Under the pieces are notes generated by a model that was not told the DNA's origin, made no database searches, and was given only the letters and a program-made list of their open reading frames with translations. From NCBI RefSeq assembly GCF_020567425.1, contig NZ_JAJCVJ010000002.1, positions 1,033,068 to 1,097,067 of the forward strand: a stretch of 64,000 nt of DNA, written 5' to 3'. This document shows, piece after piece, positions 43,641 to 52,026 of this stretch (positions are counted from its first letter, which is position 1; each line of letters begins with the position of its first letter). The translations under genes and the position numbers were made by a program. The DNA is from Salinirubrum litoreum. Its GTDB lineage: Archaea; Halobacteriota; Halobacteria; Halobacteriales; Haloferacaceae.

Positions 43641-43927
43641 TTCGGGTCCACTCTCCTTCTCCTCCTCCCGTCTCCGACCCGGGCTACTTCACGTCACCTC
43701 TCCAGACCGTTTCCACGGGAACTGCCGCCCTTGTCGGTCCTCCGGCAGTTCGCCCGAACTAACTATTCTCGCCGAATTCGAACGACTGCACGCCGACATA
43801 CCTCTATCGGTTACTGTCATGTTCTCAACTTGACCGGTGTCTGACGTAGTGCTTAAGTGAGCACGGTGTGCTTGTACCCGCATACGCTCCGTCGCGCGCG
43901 AAAACGCGGCGGAACGGGAGACTACGG

Positions 43928-44569
43928 ATGGGACTACTCACAGAACTCAGAGACAGCATCTCACGGGTCACGGACCGGCTGTTCTCGGCGCAGGAGCCGA
44001 AGCGGATCGGCATCTACGGGCCGCCGAACGCCGGGAAGACGACCCTCGCCAATCGTATCGCCCGAGACTGGACCGGTGACGCCGTCGGCCCCGAGAGCCA
44101 CGTACCACACGAGACGCGGCGTGCCCGCCGGAAGGAGAACGTCGAGATCCAGCGCAACGGGAAGACGGTCACCATCGACATCGTCGACACGCCGGGCGTC
44201 ACGACGAAGGTCGACTACAAGGAGTTCATCGACCACGACATGGAGAAGGACGACGCCGTGCGTCGGTCCCGCGAGGCGACCGAGGGCGTCGCCGAGGCGA
44301 TGCACTGGCTCCGGGAGGACGTCGACGGCGTCATCTACGTCCTTGACTCGGCGGACGACCCCTTCACGCAGGTCAACACGATGCTCATCGGGATCATCGA
44401 GAGCCAGGACCTCCCCGTTCTGATCTTCGCCAACAAGACGGATCTCGAGGACTCGAACGTCCAGCAGATCGCCAACGCGTTCCCCCAGCACGAGACGGTT
44501 CCGCTCTCGGCGCTCGAAGGCGACAACATGGACGAAGTGTACGACAAGATCGCGGAGTACTTCGGGTGA
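43928..44569 (+). CDS. oapA: OapA, origin-associated Era/Der-like GTPase
   Basis: 213 residues from the ATG at 43928. P-loop GPPNAGKT (G1) near residue 29, DTPG (G3) and NKTD (G4: FANKTDLED) identify a TRAFAC-class GTPase; the switch region contains ESHVPHETRRARRKENVE. The N-terminal MGLLTELRDSISRVTDRLFS helix precedes the G domain. In haloarchaea this gene is the conserved neighbour of oriC1, named origin-associated protein A; its exact task is not settled. A TATA element (CTTAAGT, 43852-43858) lies about 75 bases upstream. Followed after 3 bases by oapB. Confidence 0.93.
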   Translation: MGLLTELRDSISRVTDRLFSAQEPKRIGIYGPPNAGKTTLANRIARDWTGDAVGPESHVPHETRRARRKENVEIQRNGKTVTIDIVDTPGVTTKVDYKEFIDHDMEKDDAVRRSREATEGVAEAMHWLREDVDGVIYVLDSADDPFTQVNTMLIGIIESQDLPVLIFANKTDLEDSNVQQIANAFPQHETVPLSALEGDNMDEVYDKIAEYFG

Positions 44570-44572
44570 ACC

Positions 44573-44959
44573 ATGCCTGAAGTCACATCCGGCGACGCCG
44601 ACGGCGTCAAGATCGACCTCATCAGCGGCGAGCGCATGGACGGCCTGCGGAGCATGGAGAAGATCCGGCTGATCCTCGACAGCGTCCGCGAGGGGAAGAT
44701 CGTCATCCTCGAGGCGGGCCTGTCGCCCGACGAGGAGTCGAAGCTGATCGAAGTGACGATGACTGAGATCAGCCCCGACGAGTTCAACGGGATCGAGATC
44801 GAGACCTACCCCAAGTCGGAGGCCGCCGACCAGAGCCTGCTGGACCGGATCATGGGTCGCCAGTCGACGAAGAAGCTGACCGTCATCGGCCCGGCGAACC
44901 AGATCGAGACGCTCCACAAGGACGAGTCGATCATCAGCACGCTGATCTCGGTGAAGTGA
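44573..44959 (+). CDS. oapB: OapB, origin-associated DUF2073 protein
   Basis: 128 residues forming one DUF2073 domain (GVKIDLISGERMDGLRSMEKIRLILDSVREGKIVILEAGLSPDEESKLIEVTM). It overlaps functionally with oapA: 3-base gap, same operon, and always next to oriC1 in haloarchaea. No catalytic motif is seen. The alternating beta strands and the second part (KLTVIGPANQIETLHKDESIISTLI) suggest a two-layer fold. Role in replication or genome maintenance is inferred from position and from the family. Confidence 0.92.
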   Translation: MPEVTSGDADGVKIDLISGERMDGLRSMEKIRLILDSVREGKIVILEAGLSPDEESKLIEVTMTEISPDEFNGIEIETYPKSEAADQSLLDRIMGRQSTKKLTVIGPANQIETLHKDESIISTLISVK

Positions 44960-45060
44960 GTCCCAGTATGTCCGACAGCCACGTTCCCGACTACCGAACC
45001 GTCGGTCGACTCGGCGTCCCCACGCGGTCTCGCCCCGACACAGCGCACTGACTCCCGCTC

Positions 45061-45882
45061 ATGCCACACCAATGTACCAACTGCGGCCGGGCGTTCGAGG
45101 ACGGCTCGAAGGAGATGCTGTCTGGCTGTCCGGACTGCGGCGGGAACAAGTTCCAGTTCCGCCCCGCGACGAGTGACTCGACCGACCAGCAGTCCTCGGC
45201 ACAACAGTCCTCGGCCACTCAACAGTCGCAGTCGCAGACACAGCACCGGGAGTCGACCAGTACCGCCGCGAACACTGCCAACGAGGCGTCGACAACAGAG
45301 TCCGACACACCGACAGAGACACCGGACGACTCGGCGAGTCGGGGCGAGTGGCCGAACACGCCGGACGACGCGTCGGCGACGAGTGATTCCTCGCCCGCGC
45401 CACGGAACACCGAACCACAGTCGTCGCCCGATACCTCGGCGTCTCCCGGTTCATCGGCACCCACAGACACCGAGAAGTCACCGACCGCGAGCACCGGTGA
45501 CACCGAAGACAACGCGCAGGCGAGCGCCCGAAGCGACGTGGTCTCGAAGGAGGAACTGGAGGCGTCGGCGTCGGGTCCCTCGGAGGCCGCCGATTCGGCA
45601 CCTGCTCCCCGGTCGGAAGACGCCGGTGACGCACCCGAACCGCCGGACGCCGACGGCGAGGTCGTGGAAGCGCCGGAGGCGACCAACCCCGACCTCGAAC
45701 AACTGCGCGAGGAACTGAACCAGCAGTTCGAGAGCATCAAGATCGTCGCGCCGGGGCAGTACGAACTGAACCTGATGGGGCTCTACGACCGCGAGGAGTA
45801 CATCGTCTCCCTGCAGGAAGACGGCCGGTACGTCATCGAGGTTCCCGAGACGTGGCAGGGTCCGGGCGAAGACGACGGCTGA
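45061..45882 (+). CDS. oapC: OapC, zinc-ribbon protein with long disordered linker
   Basis: 273 residues. Residues 1-33 are a zinc ribbon (CTNCGRAFEDGSKEMLSGCPDCGGNKF, with C5, C8, C23, C26). Residues 34-200 are Ser/Thr/Pro/Asp-rich and disordered. The C-terminal 70 residues (LEQLREELNQQFESIKIVAPGQYELNLMGLYDREEYIVSLQEDGRYVIEVPETW) form a compact domain that is the conserved mark of the OapC/ArvC-type family. It is the third gene of the origin-linked operon, 101 bases after oapB. Confidence 0.9.
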   Translation: MPHQCTNCGRAFEDGSKEMLSGCPDCGGNKFQFRPATSDSTDQQSSAQQSSATQQSQSQTQHRESTSTAANTANEASTTESDTPTETPDDSASRGEWPNTPDDASATSDSSPAPRNTEPQSSPDTSASPGSSAPTDTEKSPTASTGDTEDNAQASARSDVVSKEELEASASGPSEAADSAPAPRSEDAGDAPEPPDADGEVVEAPEATNPDLEQLREELNQQFESIKIVAPGQYELNLMGLYDREEYIVSLQEDGRYVIEVPETWQGPGEDDG

Positions 45883-46022
45883 CTGCGATCACTCCTCCGT
45901 AGTTCTCTCACCGACACCGTCTCCCGTGATCTGTGAGTCACTTCCGGAGTCACTTCCGGCTACGAGTCGTTTCTACCCCCGAGCAACTCCCTGCTATGTG
46001 TCCTTCCCAACTCCGAACCGCC

Positions 46023-46089
46023 CTCGGTGTGAGTCGTCTCCGACCGTGACCCACTTCTGACCGTGACCCACTTCCGACTGTGAGTCGTT
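46023..46089. repeat. 17-bp tandem repeats between oapC and MATE genes
   Basis: Four units of about 17 bases, best seen at 46040-46056 and 46057-46073 (C-C/T-GACCGTGACCCACTT), with weaker ones on both sides reading GTGTGAGTCGT. Part of the 330-base gap 45883-46210, which also contains GAGTCACTTCCG twice near 45935 and one ORB-like box. Confidence 0.6.
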
Positions 46090-46090
46090 C

Positions 46091-46120
46091 GCACAACCCC
46101 TCTGTTTCGACTGGAGATCC
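46091..46120 (-). promoter_or_regulatory. Outlying ORB-like box
   Basis: Minus strand CTCCAGTCGAAACAGAGGGG then TTGTG. Its CAGTCGAAACAGAGGGGTT core is identical to the box at 42923-42948, though it lies 2.7 kb past the last origin box. Confidence 0.65.
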
Positions 46121-46210
46121 GTCGCCACGAACCAGTAGCGGCGAGCAACTCCCGGCAGTCGACCCCGAAGGGCAAACTCCCTTTATTCTCCGACACGTGT
46201 GGTTCGAGAG

Positions 46211-47680
46211 ATGCTGGCTACCCTGCGGACGCGCACTCGCGCTCTTCTGATGCTGTTTCCGGCCCTCCTCGCTCGACTCGGAATCGTCGACAAGAAGAAG
46301 GGCGAGGAGGCGTTCGACCTCGCGGTCCCGGTGATGGTGACCGGCGGGATGCGGACACTGCTCCGGGTCGCGGACTTTCTGATGGTGAGTCTCGCGCTCG
46401 GCGCGGAGGCGGTCGCGGGACTCGAACTCGGCTTCCAGTACTACTTCATCCCGTTCGGGCTCTCGCTCGCACTCTCCAGCGGGACGATCAGCGTCATCTC
46501 GCGGTTCAAAGGGGCGGACGACCACGCGAAGGCCGACTTCGCGGTGAAGCAGTCGCTGTGGATCGCCATCCTGCTCGCGGTGCCGATCACGGTCTTCACC
46601 TGGTTCTACGCCGAGCCACTGATCGCGATTCTGACGAACGACCCCGACACCATCGGCTACGGCGCGATCTACCTCAAGATCATCATGCTTTCGGTGAGCT
46701 TCCGGTTCTGGAGTATGATCGCCGCCCGCGCGCTGGCCGGGAGCGGCGACACCCGGACGCCGATGTACGTCCGCCTGCTCACGCTCCCGACCAACGTCGC
46801 GTTGAACGCTCTCCTCATCTTCGGCCTCCTCGGCTTCCCGAAACTCGGCGTCGCGGGTGCGGCGTGGGGGAGTGCGGCCGCGAACACGCTCGCCGGCGTC
46901 ATCTTCTTCGGCCTCCTGCTGTCGGGCCGCTACTCGGTCCAACTCCGCCTCGGCGGGAAGCAGTGGGACACGAGCATCGCACGGGAGATCGTCCGCGTCG
47001 GCCTCCCACTCGCAGGAACTCGCCTGTCGCGCACCTTCGGCCGATTCCCGTTTCTGTTCATCCTCGGCGTGCTCGGAACCGAGGTACTGGCCGCGTACGC
47101 CATCGGTCGGCGGGTGATGCTCCTCGCGCTGATGCCGGCCTGGGGCTACTCGACCGCCGCGAGCACGCTCGTCGGGCAGTACGTCGGCTCGGGCGAGGAG
47201 GACGAGGCGGCCGACTACGGCTGGCAGACGCTTCGCATCGCACTCGCAACCCAACTGCTGATCGCGGTCGGGGTGATCGTGTTCGCCCGGCCCATCGCGT
47301 CGGCGTTCGACGCGACGAACGTCGACCTGACGGTCACGTTCGTCCGGGTGTTCGGCGTCGGGGTCGCCGGCTTCAGCATCTCGCGGACGCTCCGGGGCGG
47401 GCTACGCGGCGCGGGCGACACGAGTTGGCCCTTCTACGGCGGGATGCTCGGCACCTACGTCGTCCGGCTTCCGATCGCGTTCGCGGCGCTCCCGGTCGGC
47501 TTCGGCGTGACGGTGCTGGGCGTGACGGTCGCACCGGGACTCGGGTGGGGACTTGCCGGCATCTTCGCGGCCATCCTCGCGGACATGTACGCGCGGGCGG
47601 TGGTGAACGGGGTCCGGTACTGGAGCGGGGCGTGGAAGGCGGTGGCTCGTCGGTCCGAAGTCGGCGCGAGCGCGGACTGA
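46211..47680 (+). CDS. MATE-family exporter (second copy, distinct subgroup)
   Basis: 489 residues from the ATG at 46211; a GTG four codons earlier is possible. A TATA element (CTTTATT, 46181-46187) places transcription start just before the ATG. Twelve helices with MATE landmarks: AFDLAVPVMVTGGMRTLLRVADFLMV in helix 1, GSGDTRTPMYVRLLTLP, GVAGAAWGSAAANTLAG, GRRVMLLALMPAWGYSTAASTLVGQYVGSGE and LRGGLRGAGDTSWPF. It is only distantly similar to the MATE protein at 23889 and has a longer charged N-terminus. Substrate unknown. Confidence 0.92.
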   Translation: MLATLRTRTRALLMLFPALLARLGIVDKKKGEEAFDLAVPVMVTGGMRTLLRVADFLMVSLALGAEAVAGLELGFQYYFIPFGLSLALSSGTISVISRFKGADDHAKADFAVKQSLWIAILLAVPITVFTWFYAEPLIAILTNDPDTIGYGAIYLKIIMLSVSFRFWSMIAARALAGSGDTRTPMYVRLLTLPTNVALNALLIFGLLGFPKLGVAGAAWGSAAANTLAGVIFFGLLLSGRYSVQLRLGGKQWDTSIAREIVRVGLPLAGTRLSRTFGRFPFLFILGVLGTEVLAAYAIGRRVMLLALMPAWGYSTAASTLVGQYVGSGEEDEAADYGWQTLRIALATQLLIAVGVIVFARPIASAFDATNVDLTVTFVRVFGVGVAGFSISRTLRGGLRGAGDTSWPFYGGMLGTYVVRLPIAFAALPVGFGVTVLGVTVAPGLGWGLAGIFAAILADMYARAVVNGVRYWSGAWKAVARRSEVGASAD

Positions 47681-47747
47681 GTCGGTGGCCCTGACACCGC
47701 AACCCGCGACAACACAGCACAGTACCCACACCGGAGTCACGCGAGCC

Positions 47748-48224
47748 TCACACGGTCGTCTCCACTGCCGCGATCCGGTACGCACCCGAGACCACGACCA
47801 CCCGAACCGTCGCCCCCGGCGCGATCTGTGGGCTGTTCGTCCCGGCGACCGTCAGGGTTCCGACCTCGCCGACCGCCCACTCGGCGTCGGACGCCGAGTT
47901 GAACGGCCCGGTCGGCCCCGGCACGAACCCCGTCGCCGAGAAGAACGGCACCGGTGGCTGGTGGGCCAACCGCGTCCCGTTCACCGCGATCCGCACCTCG
48001 ACCTCCGCTACGTCGAGCGTCTCCCCGCCCTCGTGGGCCACCTGCAACTGATCGCCTTCGACCGACAACGAGAGCCGCGTCTGTGGCGGTGGCTCCTCGG
48101 GGACCACCCCGAAGACGGCGGTCCCGACGCCCGCTGTGAGTATCGCGGTCGCGAGGACCAGCAGGGCGACACCGACTACGGCACTCGTCGCCCGGCGGTC
48201 GGTACTGAACGTCGACGGCGTCAC
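47748..48224 (-). CDS. Type IV pilin-like secreted protein
   Basis: 158 residues. The N-terminus DRRATSAVVGVALLVLATAILTAGVGTAVFG is the class III signal/pilin hydrophobic segment of haloarchaeal type IV pilins and related DUF1628-like proteins, with cleavage expected just after RRA/T. A beta-rich domain follows (TRLSLSVEGDQLQVAHEGGETLDVAEVEVRIAVNGT), a form common in these single-pass pilin-type proteins. It lies 78 bases downstream of the large secreted protein gene and in the same direction. Confidence 0.85.
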   Translation of the reverse strand: MTPSTFSTDRRATSAVVGVALLVLATAILTAGVGTAVFGVVPEEPPPQTRLSLSVEGDQLQVAHEGGETLDVAEVEVRIAVNGTRLAHQPPVPFFSATGFVPGPTGPFNSASDAEWAVGEVGTLTVAGTNSPQIAPGATVRVVVVSGAYRIAAVETTV

Positions 48225-48302
48225 GGGACGGTGTGGTCCCGGCTTCCCTCAAGAAGATCGGGGTCGTCTGTCGCCTCGCCGGTCGTCGAGTCCGGAGCGT
48301 CC

Positions 48303-49724
48303 TCAGACGCGACTCGGTCGGCGGAAGGGCGCGGCCGTCCGTGAGGTGCCGATGTCGACCGTCTCCGTCTGGTTCTGGGTCTCGACCAGCGGCGTCACCC
48401 GGATGAACGTCGTCGGCTGACGCGGACCGTCCGGGTCGTAAGTCGCCGTCACGGTGAACGTGCCTCTGCGGGACAACACCCACAGGCGACCGTCCGCACC
48501 GGTCCGGCCGACGTTGAACCCGTTTATCGTGACGTCGCCGTCGACGACTTCGTCGGTCTGCGTGTCCCGGAGCGAGACCAACATCGGGCCGCCGGGGTAG
48601 GTGCGGTTCACCTGCAACTGCAGGCCCTCGCGGGTGCTCGTCACCTGCTGGGGGTTCCGGATGCTCCGGAGCGTCCGGACGACCTCCTCTTTGTACATCT
48701 GTTTGCTCCCCCGGTCGAAGTACGCCGTCACCCGGAAGATGGTCTCGTCGTCGGACTCGTCGCTCTGATTCAGACGGACGATCGTCCCCCGGAGCGTGTC
48801 GCCGGTACCGGGGTGAGTCGCCTCGATGCGGCCGATGTCGGCCTCGCGGGGGTACAACTCCTGCATCCGGGGCCGGATGTCGTCGACGACGAGACCGCCG
48901 TCCTGCGACTCGGGGTTCCGAACGCTCGGGAGGTAGGCCGTCCGGTAGTACGTCTCGCCGTCGATCATCGACATGACGACGCCCGTGTCGGTCGTCTCGA
49001 CGTAGATCGTGGTCGCGCCGCGCTCGGCGCGGAGCGTCTCCCCGACGTGGGCGCGGATCGGCCCCTGGATCGCCCGGAGGTCCTCCTTCGCGGCACTGGC
49101 GTCCGATCCGATGGAGAACTGGTCGATGTCGTCGGCCGCGATCTCGAGTGCGTCGATCCGGGCGACCAACTGCTGGGCACGTGCGTCGATCCGGGCGAGA
49201 CCGATCAACAGCTCTCGGCTGCTGATCGAGTCGTTGTTGTGGCTCCGGAACAGGATCCGTTCCTGCTGTCGGAGCGCGCTCGTCCGGGTCTCGGCACGGG
49301 AGAGTTCCGTCCGGATGATCTCCTCTCGGTCGAGTTGGGACTCGGCGGTCTCGATGGATCGGTTGAGCGTGATCGTCTCCAGTCGCGCGTCGAGTCGCTG
49401 ATCGCGGAACCCGAGCGCAGTGGAGGCGTCCGACACCGAGTCGGCCGTCCCGTTGCGTTGGATCTCCGCCGGTGGGAGGATCAACACCCGGGTCGTCTGG
49501 TTGTCGAACGTCGTGATCGGTTGGCTGGTCGCCGCCCCGGTCGCGTTGCCGGTGTCGGTCGCGGGAGCACCACTGGTGTCGGCCACCACGGCGCCACCGC
49601 GGTCGGCGACCGATCCCGTAGACGTGGCTCCCGACGCGGTGGCGTTCGGCGCGGTGAGCGCGACGCTGGGGCCGACCGCCGCGACGACGAGGAGGACTGC
49701 GACGAACGCGGGGATCGCTCTCAT
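48303..49724 (-). CDS. Large secreted haloarchaeal protein with coiled-coil region
   Basis: 473 residues from the ATG at 49724. A signal peptide (MRAIPAFVAVLLVVAAVGPSVALT) leads to an Ala/Thr/Gly-rich linker, then a helical region (120-230: ESQLDREEIIRTELSRAETRTSALRQQERIL) likely to form a coiled coil, and a C-terminal beta domain with Ig-like features (LVSLRDTQTDEVVDGDVTINGFNVGRTGADGRLWVLSRRGTFTVTATYD). A TTTTTGTA box about 30 bases upstream suggests a near-leaderless mRNA. I recognise it only as a conserved haloarchaeal secreted protein. It is divergent from the HTH membrane gene at 49878. Confidence 0.82.
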   Translation of the reverse strand: MRAIPAFVAVLLVVAAVGPSVALTAPNATASGATSTGSVADRGGAVVADTSGAPATDTGNATGAATSQPITTFDNQTTRVLILPPAEIQRNGTADSVSDASTALGFRDQRLDARLETITLNRSIETAESQLDREEIIRTELSRAETRTSALRQQERILFRSHNNDSISSRELLIGLARIDARAQQLVARIDALEIAADDIDQFSIGSDASAAKEDLRAIQGPIRAHVGETLRAERGATTIYVETTDTGVVMSMIDGETYYRTAYLPSVRNPESQDGGLVVDDIRPRMQELYPREADIGRIEATHPGTGDTLRGTIVRLNQSDESDDETIFRVTAYFDRGSKQMYKEEVVRTLRSIRNPQQVTSTREGLQLQVNRTYPGGPMLVSLRDTQTDEVVDGDVTINGFNVGRTGADGRLWVLSRRGTFTVTATYDPDGPRQPTTFIRVTPLVETQNQTETVDIGTSRTAAPFRRPSRV

Positions 49725-49877
49725 CGGACCGGAGTTCACCCCGAGAGTACAAAAACTGTCGGGCCTTCGGGTTGTCCCACGGCGGCACGAGCGGTGCCGA
49801 GACGCTTCATGCGCATGTCAGACGTTTTATCGGGCGATGGAAAGCGTTTTGGCTCCCCCACGAGTGACAGCCAACAC

Positions 49878-51086
49878 ATGCGGTACGCCGCCCTCATCGT
49901 CGCCCTCCTCACGCTGTCGGTCGGTGTCGCGCCCGCGCTCGCGGTCTCGGGTGTCGGCGACACACCGGTCGCGCCGACCCCCGGTCAGTCGGCGTCACTC
50001 GACGACACGCCGGGCGTCGTCGGTTCGACGGTCCTCCAGACAGACGGCGGCAACGAGACGCCACGGACGACGATCACCATCGACCTGCGGGCGAACACGA
50101 GCGCCCGGTGGACGATCACTACCCGTCAGTCGCTCGACGGCGAGGACGAACGCGAGGCCTTCCGCGACCTGGTCGCCGAGTTCGAGGCCGGCGGGGCCGG
50201 CGTCGACGCCGACGTGGCGACGTTCCGGAACTACGCCCGGCAAGCCGAGAACTACACCGGGCGGCAGATGGCCATCGAGCGCGTCGATCCGACCGGCAGT
50301 ATCGACGAGACGGGCGAGACCGGGATACTCAACCTCACCTTCACCTGGACGAACTTCGCCGAGCGAACCGAGAGCGACCGCCTCCGGGTGAGAGACGCCT
50401 TCCTGCGCGCCGAGGGTGAATCGTGGTTCCCGCGACTGACCGGCGACCAGCGACTCGTGATCCACGGCCCCGACGACTTCAACACGTACACGACACCCTC
50501 GGCCGCCCGCCAGCAGGGGAACACGGTCATCTTCGACTCCGGGCAGGAACTCGACCCCGAGACCGTCTACGCCACGTTCCAGCCCGAACCGCCTGCCCCA
50601 CCGAGCCTCGTCGAGCAACTCCTCGGGATGCTCGGTTCGCCGGTCGCGCTCGGTGCGATACTGCTCGTCGCCGTGGTCGGCGCGGTCGCGTTCGTCCGCT
50701 ACCGGCGCGACGACTCCCCGCCCCCCGCCGGTAGCGAGTCGTCGGCGACCGACGCGGAGACCGAGAGTGCTCAACCGACGGACGCTGCGGCCGGTGCGGG
50801 CGCGGCAGCGGCCGGAACAGACGAGTCGGCCGACGCCGAGGGCGACACGGCCGACGAGGAAGACGAGATCGACCTCGAACTGCTGTCCGACGAGGAGCGT
50901 GTCGAACACCTGCTCGAACAGAACGGCGGGCGGATGAAGCAGGCGAGCATCGTGAAGGAGACCGGCTGGTCCGACGCGAAGGTCTCGCAGTTGCTCTCCG
51001 CGATGGCCGAAGAAGACCGGATCAACAAGCTCCGACTCGGCCGGGAGAACCTGATCTCGCTGCCGGACGAGGACGACCCGGTCTGA
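49878..51086 (+). CDS. Membrane protein with signal peptide, extracellular domain and cytoplasmic winged helix
   Basis: 402 residues. Signal peptide MRYAALIVALLTLSVGVAPALAV; extracellular domain about 50-235 (TTITIDLRANTSARWTITTRQSLDGEDEREAFRDLV...); one membrane helix at about 250-270 (SPVALGAILLVAVVGAVAFVRY); an acidic, Ala-rich linker; and a C-terminal winged-helix domain (LLSDEERVEHLLEQNGGRMKQASIVKETGWSDAKVSQLLSAMAEEDRINKLRLGRENLISL). This is a one-piece sensor-regulator of the type common in haloarchaea. Its divergent neighbours (secreted protein and pilin-like protein) may be its targets. Start chosen at the ATG before the signal peptide. Confidence 0.85.
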   Translation: MRYAALIVALLTLSVGVAPALAVSGVGDTPVAPTPGQSASLDDTPGVVGSTVLQTDGGNETPRTTITIDLRANTSARWTITTRQSLDGEDEREAFRDLVAEFEAGGAGVDADVATFRNYARQAENYTGRQMAIERVDPTGSIDETGETGILNLTFTWTNFAERTESDRLRVRDAFLRAEGESWFPRLTGDQRLVIHGPDDFNTYTTPSAARQQGNTVIFDSGQELDPETVYATFQPEPPAPPSLVEQLLGMLGSPVALGAILLVAVVGAVAFVRYRRDDSPPPAGSESSATDAETESAQPTDAAAGAGAAAAGTDESADAEGDTADEEDEIDLELLSDEERVEHLLEQNGGRMKQASIVKETGWSDAKVSQLLSAMAEEDRINKLRLGRENLISLPDEDDPV

Positions 51087-51222
51087 GTATTCCGAGACAG
51101 CACCCCCGCCCGACGGTCTGCACGACGAGACCGAGTCGAGCGGACCTATCAGGACCGAGACAACCGCCGTTCTGCGCTTCTCGGTTCCGAAAGCGTTTAC
51201 TCCGGCGTAGAGGTAGTGGTCG

Positions 51223-52026
51223 ATGATGAAGATTCTCGTAACCGTCAAGGAAGTCGCCGAAGTCGAGGACGACTTCGAGATCGAGGGGCTGTCGGTCGCG
51301 GAGCGCTTCCTCGAGTACGACCTGAACGAGTGGGACGACTACGCCGTCGAGGAGGCCGTCCAGCTACAGGAAGCCGGCGACGACGTGGAGGTCGTCACGG
51401 TCACCATCGGCCCGGAGCGGAGCGAGGAGACGATCCGGATGGCGCTCGCGAAGGGTGCCGACCGCGCGATCCGTGTCTGGGACGACGCGCTCGCGGACGC
51501 CGACGCCCTCGACGTGGCGATCCGGACTCGCATCCTCGAAGCTGTCGTCGCCGAAGAGGAACCGGACCTGATCCTCTCCGGCGTGCAGGCCGCCGACACC
51601 GGCTTCGGCGCGACCGGCGTCTCGCTGGCCGACGCGGTCGGTTTCGAGTGGGCCGCCGTCGTCAACAGTCTCGATCAGGACGCCCTGCTCGCGGGCGAGG
51701 GCGCGAAGGTCCACCGTGAACTGGAGGGCGGCGTCGAGGAACTGACCGACGTGGAACTGCCGGCGGTCCTGACGATCCAGACCGGGATCAACGAACCCCG
51801 GTACGCGAGCCTTCGCGGGATTCGCCAGGCCCAGCGCAAGGAGATCGCCGAGACGAGTCTCGACGACCTCGGACTGGACGCGAGTGCAGTCGAGGGCAAC
51901 GTCCACCTGACGGATATGTACGAACCCGAAAGCGAGTCCGACGCCGAACTGTTCGAGGGTGACGCCGGGGAGACCGCCAGCCAACTTGCGACCGTCCTGC
52001 GGGAGAAGGGGGTCGGTGCGGAATGA
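51223..52026 (+). CDS. etfB: Electron transfer flavoprotein, beta subunit
   Basis: 267 residues, the normal size. MKILVTVKEVAEVEDDFE opens the fold; DYAVEEAVQLQEAG and EPDLILSGVQAADTGFGATG are the beta-subunit hallmarks, and ASLRGIRQAQRKEI is the signature near the C-terminus (the recognition loop for dehydrogenases precedes it). ETF moves electrons from acyl-CoA and other dehydrogenases to the quinone pool; the beta subunit binds AMP and meets the alpha subunit's FAD. Two ATGs in tandem start it. The promoter GTTTACT lies about 30 bases upstream. Confidence 0.95.
   Translation: MMKILVTVKEVAEVEDDFEIEGLSVAERFLEYDLNEWDDYAVEEAVQLQEAGDDVEVVTVTIGPERSEETIRMALAKGADRAIRVWDDALADADALDVAIRTRILEAVVAEEEPDLILSGVQAADTGFGATGVSLADAVGFEWAAVVNSLDQDALLAGEGAKVHRELEGGVEELTDVELPAVLTIQTGINEPRYASLRGIRQAQRKEIAETSLDDLGLDASAVEGNVHLTDMYEPESESDAELFEGDAGETASQLATVLREKGVGAE

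Larger units (their letters stand above)
42461..43867. other. Replication origin region (oriC1-type)
   Basis: About 1.4 kb without genes between divergent orc1 and oapA. It holds ORB-like boxes near 42478-42502 (minus), 42732-42752 (plus, degenerate), 42891-42914 (plus), 42923-42948 (plus), 43010-43034 (minus), 43121-43149 (minus) and 43318-43348 (plus). Each reads TTCCA-x-x-(T/C)GAAA-C/G followed by a run of G. An AT-rich stretch lies between the last two, which face away from each other. Gene order orc1-origin-oapA-oapB-oapC is the standard haloarchaeal oriC1 layout. A pyrimidine-rich repeat tract fills 43420-43690. Confidence 0.85.
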
